Below are positions 56,038 through 59,243 of a DNA stretch of 59,243 nt, one piece after another. The notes under the pieces were generated by a model. It was given only the letters and a program-made list of their open reading frames with translations. It made no database searches and was not told where the DNA came from. This stretch comes from a virus: IMG/VR virus record IMGVR_UViG_3300022690_001351, positions 1-59,243 of that record, one strand, 5' to 3'. A program made the position numbers and the translations under genes. The stretch's first letter is position 1; each line of letters begins with the position of its first letter.

Positions 56038-57555
56038 TTATGGTAGAGGTATACCCCATTTGTCAGATAAAAATTGTTCTACTATTTCCCTTTCCAATGT
56101 TGATAAGAATCTAGGATATATTAATATTTCAACAATAACACCTTTAAATTCTGAAATTGTACTTTCACTACCAATACTTAGAAAATCAGTTGGATCGCTG
56201 CTACTTAAAGTATCGGTTGCAGCCACACTGGAAACAACTGTCGATTGATTAATAAATATACTACTAACATCTACTCCTGGAACAATAATATGTATATATG
56301 TTGCAATATTTGCTTGTGATAAATCAATTGAATCATTACCACCATCTGCATCAATTGCCAAGGCACTGCCATTAACCACATTGACAAGGATTTTATTATT
56401 AACAGCTGAACCAGAACGGTCATCTATAGCCATAACTAAACCAATATCAGTAACAGTAGTTTTTGATGTAGAAATTATGCCTTGGAAATTATCAGGATTA
56501 CTTGATGCAGTTTTGCAAACTACAAATACGCTGCAGGGGCTGTTATGCAAGAATTTCCATGTAGATTTATCAGACGACACCAGCCTTGTAAATCCACCTG
56601 CTCCAAAGTCAATACCTGCCTTTCCATTTAAAGCATTTGGTAAACGTGTCAATGTACCAGAATCTCCAGCTTTGCTAAGATCGTTATTATTACTAGTTTT
56701 ATCATTCCAGCCAATAACGTTTGAACCTGTATCTGTAACTATTGTAGTCTCATTATAATTTGCAAATAAACCTTTTTCTACTACGCTGTATGAGGCAATC
56801 CCAAGTCCAAATTTATTATTAAGATATTTTTCAATTGCTATTACTTCTTGATCATTTAAACCTCTGTTATATATAATAATTTCTCCTATTTGCCCGAGCA
56901 TTTCAAATTGTGTCGTACCAAGTCTTTTTGTCGCACCTATGGTTATTGTATCAATATTTTCAAAAGTTAAACTTGATTGTATGCCCGATGATAGACAAAT
57001 TCCGTTTAATCTTTTTTGTGTACGTGGTATGCTATGATCAATTCGTATAGTTTGTAAGTCATATTCACCTGCAAATCCTATAAGTAAATTTGATGCACCA
57101 ACTATATTAGTATCTCGAGCAGACAAGGTGAATTGATTGCCTGTGCTGGATTTTCCCGCATGCAGAAAATTTTTATTTAAAACATCATTACCATCTGATA
57201 AAGAAAATGCAAAGTCGGTGGAGACAGTTTGTTCATGTTTTACAACAGAAAATACTGTTATTGATTGGTCAGTTCCATTTAGAATCCCTGATATACCTGT
57301 ATTTTGTAACCATTGGTTATTGCTAAAATCCAGTACTTTTTTATTGCCTAATATTTCAGTATTGATTAAAGGTTGATTAATTCCTGTTCCTTGTGTAATA
57401 TTAAATTGATTTGGACTTTTATCAGCAACCTGACTAACTAATCCACTACTTTCTGTTACTGTAGTCAAGTCTGATGGATCATACCACGCAAATAAATCAG
57501 GTATAGCTTGCGGAGATATATCAGTTTGTTTTAATGTTGTTAGTAAATCGCTCAT
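56038..57555 (-). CDS. Tail adhesin with two lectin-like domains
   Basis: 505 residues forming two tandem concanavalin/LamG-like domains: first about 17-255 (LFAWYDPSDLTTVTESSGLV, then WLQNTGI; ending IIIYNRGLNDQEVIAIEKYL), second about 256-505 (GWNDKTSNNNDLSKAG; ending ILIYPRFLSTLEREIVEQFL). Probably binds surface sugar. It lies inside the tail operon between terminator and sheath. Confidence 0.75.
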   Translation of the reverse strand: MSDLLTTLKQTDISPQAIPDLFAWYDPSDLTTVTESSGLVSQVADKSPNQFNITQGTGINQPLINTEILGNKKVLDFSNNQWLQNTGISGILNGTDQSITVFSVVKHEQTVSTDFAFSLSDGNDVLNKNFLHAGKSSTGNQFTLSARDTNIVGASNLLIGFAGEYDLQTIRIDHSIPRTQKRLNGICLSSGIQSSLTFENIDTITIGATKRLGTTQFEMLGQIGEIIIYNRGLNDQEVIAIEKYLNNKFGLGIASYSVVEKGLFANYNETTIVTDTGSNVIGWNDKTSNNNDLSKAGDSGTLTRLPNALNGKAGIDFGAGGFTRLVSSDKSTWKFLHNSPCSVFVVCKTASSNPDNFQGIISTSKTTVTDIGLVMAIDDRSGSAVNNKILVNVVNGSALAIDADGGNDSIDLSQANIATYIHIIVPGVDVSSIFINQSTVVSSVAATDTLSSSDPTDFLSIGSESTISEFKGVIVEILIYPRFLSTLEREIVEQFLSDKWGIPLP

Positions 57556-57557
57556 AA

Positions 57558-57932
57558 TTATAATGGTCTTGAAAGGATTTGTATAATTCTGTCTGCACCT
57601 TGAGCTACTGGCGTACTACTTGTTCCACTTCTGACTTTTAAGACTCTGACGCCTGCAAAAATTGAGGGGTCAAATAAAATATATCCAGTATCTACCACAT
57701 GCTGTATTTCATTACCAAAGTTATCAGATATATCAATAAAAGTAGAATCGTCGGTGCTTGCTTGGAAAGTAAGGTTAGCAGTAGTCCAACCAGCAGGAAT
57801 AATATAACCGACAAAAGTAGTTTGTTTAAATCTTACAAAATTTGATAAAGATTGAGTATTAACAATAGTTACAGATTGTACGACTATTATTTCTGAAGAA
57901 TTAGAATCTAGATTGGTTTTTACAGAACTCAT
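57558..57932 (-). CDS. Small tail-associated beta protein
   Basis: 124 residues from ATG 57932. FVGYIIPAGWTTANLTFQAS, then STFIDISDNFGNE, occurs in phage tail or fibre proteins. Located next to the lectin gene, so probably part of the same appendage. Confidence 0.6.
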   Translation of the reverse strand: MSSVKTNLDSNSSEIIVVQSVTIVNTQSLSNFVRFKQTTFVGYIIPAGWTTANLTFQASTDDSTFIDISDNFGNEIQHVVDTGYILFDPSIFAGVRVLKVRSGTSSTPVAQGADRIIQILSRPL

Positions 57933-57975
57933 CACGTATCTCAATTATGTTTTTAAATATGATATCAAATTTTAA

Positions 57976-59243
57976 TTAAGAATCAAGCTCAATTGTGTCT
58001 GTAGTTTTTATTGGTTTACTTCTATTTGATATATCCATGTCTATTGTACGGAAAGCCGTATTAAATTCTGGATCAATAAGATCACATTTTGTAATTTGTG
58101 AAGTGTTTTGAAAACTAAATTGATGCATATAAACAGCCGTGTTCGAATCAGGAAAGTCTGGAGTCTCAATAAATCCATTTCCGAGTGGGATTATTCCTAA
58201 TGGTTTTTCAGCAAAATCAGTAGGAAGTCGCACGCCTACAAGGGATTTGTATAAAAATCTTTCGATATCTGCCATTTCATCACGTGCCTCTCTACCCGTC
58301 AGCTTATTAACGATAGGGGATACAACTACGACATCAAAAGAGCGTATTGCAGTGTATATAGGCTCTTCACCAGGTGTTATGCTTGCAGTACCGTCATTTG
58401 TAGTGTTTCGATCTTTACTGATTGTCATGCTATTAAGTACAATATATGCCCATAATATATTAGGAGATTCGGTAGTATATAACTTCAATGCTCTTTCAAT
58501 TGTTTCTGCGCCCCCAATCCTTATACTCTTATGCAATTCCATAATGCCAAGTGCGGGGGTGGTTGGTGTAGTAGTTATTGTATAACTCAATTCCGTTGTT
58601 GATATAAATGTAAAGCTATATCGACCATCATAACCATTATTAGAGGATTGTCTTTCACCTAAAGTTGGCGAGCCAGTTGCAGGGGTTACAGGATCGTTTA
58701 ACACCTCAAAGAAGAACACATTGCGATTTTGCTGTGCGACTACCTTTGAAGGATTAACATCAGTCCCTATGATCCTTGCTGGCGTTTCTGGATTACTATG
58801 TACTGTATATGTAAATGTTTTGGGATCTATAATTGAATCAATATCTGTATTAAAACTTGGTTTACTATTATATTGCGGCGGCGATATATTGCTAATCTTG
58901 ACTTTAAAAGAAGGATCATCAATAAATCCATGGGCTGTTCTGGTTACCACGGTTGCTGTAGTACCGACTCTGGTTATAGATTCTATCAATATATCAGGTG
59001 CTTCAACAACATTCTTGACGCCGTTATAATCTCCTTGTGTAACTCCTGACATATTAACTGTTGGCTGAAAACCTTGCGTTAAGTCATGTGCGGTTGAAGT
59101 GATAGCCGTAGCCACATTACCGACTCTTGTCAGACTGATTATTACGGCTGGTGCTAACGCTCCAACAACGACTCCAACGTTACCGTCAGCCATGCCGTGC
59201 GGTATTGTAGTTGTAAGAGTTGCCGTACTTCCTGACCTTGTGC
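57976..59243 (-). CDS. Tail terminator-type protein with N-terminal beta repeats (partial)
   Basis: At least 420 residues; the frame continues past the window edge, so the start is missing (ATG 59193 lies inside a repeat). The front has three beta repeats (TRSGSTATLTTTIPHGMADG; TRVGNVATAITSTAHDLTQG; TRVGTTATVVTRTAHGFIDD). The C-terminal part (RALKLYTTESPNILWAYIVL, then EMADIERFLYKSLVGVRLP) resembles a Mu gp37-like tail terminator. The repeats resemble those inside baseplate J. Confidence 0.6.
   Translation of the reverse strand, partial: TRSGSTATLTTTIPHGMADGNVGVVVGALAPAVIISLTRVGNVATAITSTAHDLTQGFQPTVNMSGVTQGDYNGVKNVVEAPDILIESITRVGTTATVVTRTAHGFIDDPSFKVKISNISPPQYNSKPSFNTDIDSIIDPKTFTYTVHSNPETPARIIGTDVNPSKVVAQQNRNVFFFEVLNDPVTPATGSPTLGERQSSNNGYDGRYSFTFISTTELSYTITTTPTTPALGIMELHKSIRIGGAETIERALKLYTTESPNILWAYIVLNSMTISKDRNTTNDGTASITPGEEPIYTAIRSFDVVVVSPIVNKLTGREARDEMADIERFLYKSLVGVRLPTDFAEKPLGIIPLGNGFIETPDFPDSNTAVYMHQFSFQNTSQITKCDLIDPEFNTAFRTIDMDISNRSKPIKTTDTIELDS

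Overview
The window looks like part of an AT-rich tailed-phage or prophage genome with a contractile tail. The capsid genes are of HK97 type: prohead protease, major capsid protein with an N-terminal coiled-coil region, HK97-type portal, MuF-type head protein and a terminase large subunit of the PPR-x-x-KS type. The tail genes follow the phage Mu order: tail terminator, DUF2635-like protein, sheath, tube, a chaperone pair with a -1 frameshift, tape measure, DNA-circularisation protein, gp44 hub, gp45 spike, gp46, baseplate J and a DUF2313 protein. The host cannot be named from the sequence. Three ankyrin-repeat proteins, low GC and sigma70-like promoters hint at a proteobacterium that lives with eukaryotes, but that is inference. 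I saw no integrase, DNA polymerase or CRISPR array.

Layout. Positions 1-7102 (+) hold small early-type genes, including a protein with a possible DnaA-N-like domain, a DUF5681-like protein and a P-loop kinase. Positions 7246-10982 (+) hold the protease, capsid, decoration and connector genes. Positions 11723-20290 (-) hold the MuF protein, portal, small membrane proteins, terminase and tail fibres. Positions 20407-22996 hold tRNA-Glu, the DUF2313 gene, a putative regulator, an odd tRNA-Met-like gene and an RNA ligase. Positions 22982-24129 (-) include a DUF1064 nuclease. Positions 24320-32586 (+) hold a cassette of small coiled-coil proteins and then a recombination block (YqaJ exonuclease, ribbon-helix-helix protein, SbcC-like ATPase, ankyrin protein, RecT-block protein, Cro/C1-type repressor). 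Positions 32698-33901 (-) look like a lysis cassette. From 34017 to the end, the minus-strand Mu-like tail operon is interrupted by plus-strand cassettes at 34017-36135, 38889-41117, 43491-43910 and 45465-49568.

The plus-strand cassettes share a promoter whose 17-bp spacer is as conserved as its -35 and -10 boxes. Ten close copies occur (4003, 11130, 20368, 21655, 24185, 26273, 30716, 34422, 38831, 45330) and two more are looser (7131, 21102). This suggests one regulon read by a shared regulator. Some leaders and first codons are duplicated in front of unrelated genes, which points to recombination at promoter and leader modules. The most unusual locus is 21655-22996: one such promoter drives a tRNA-Met(CAU)-like gene whose anticodon loop carries about 25 extra bases, followed 20 bases later by an RNA ligase gene with no standard start codon ahead of its catalytic lysine. 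It could be an RNA-repair or tRNA-maturation unit.
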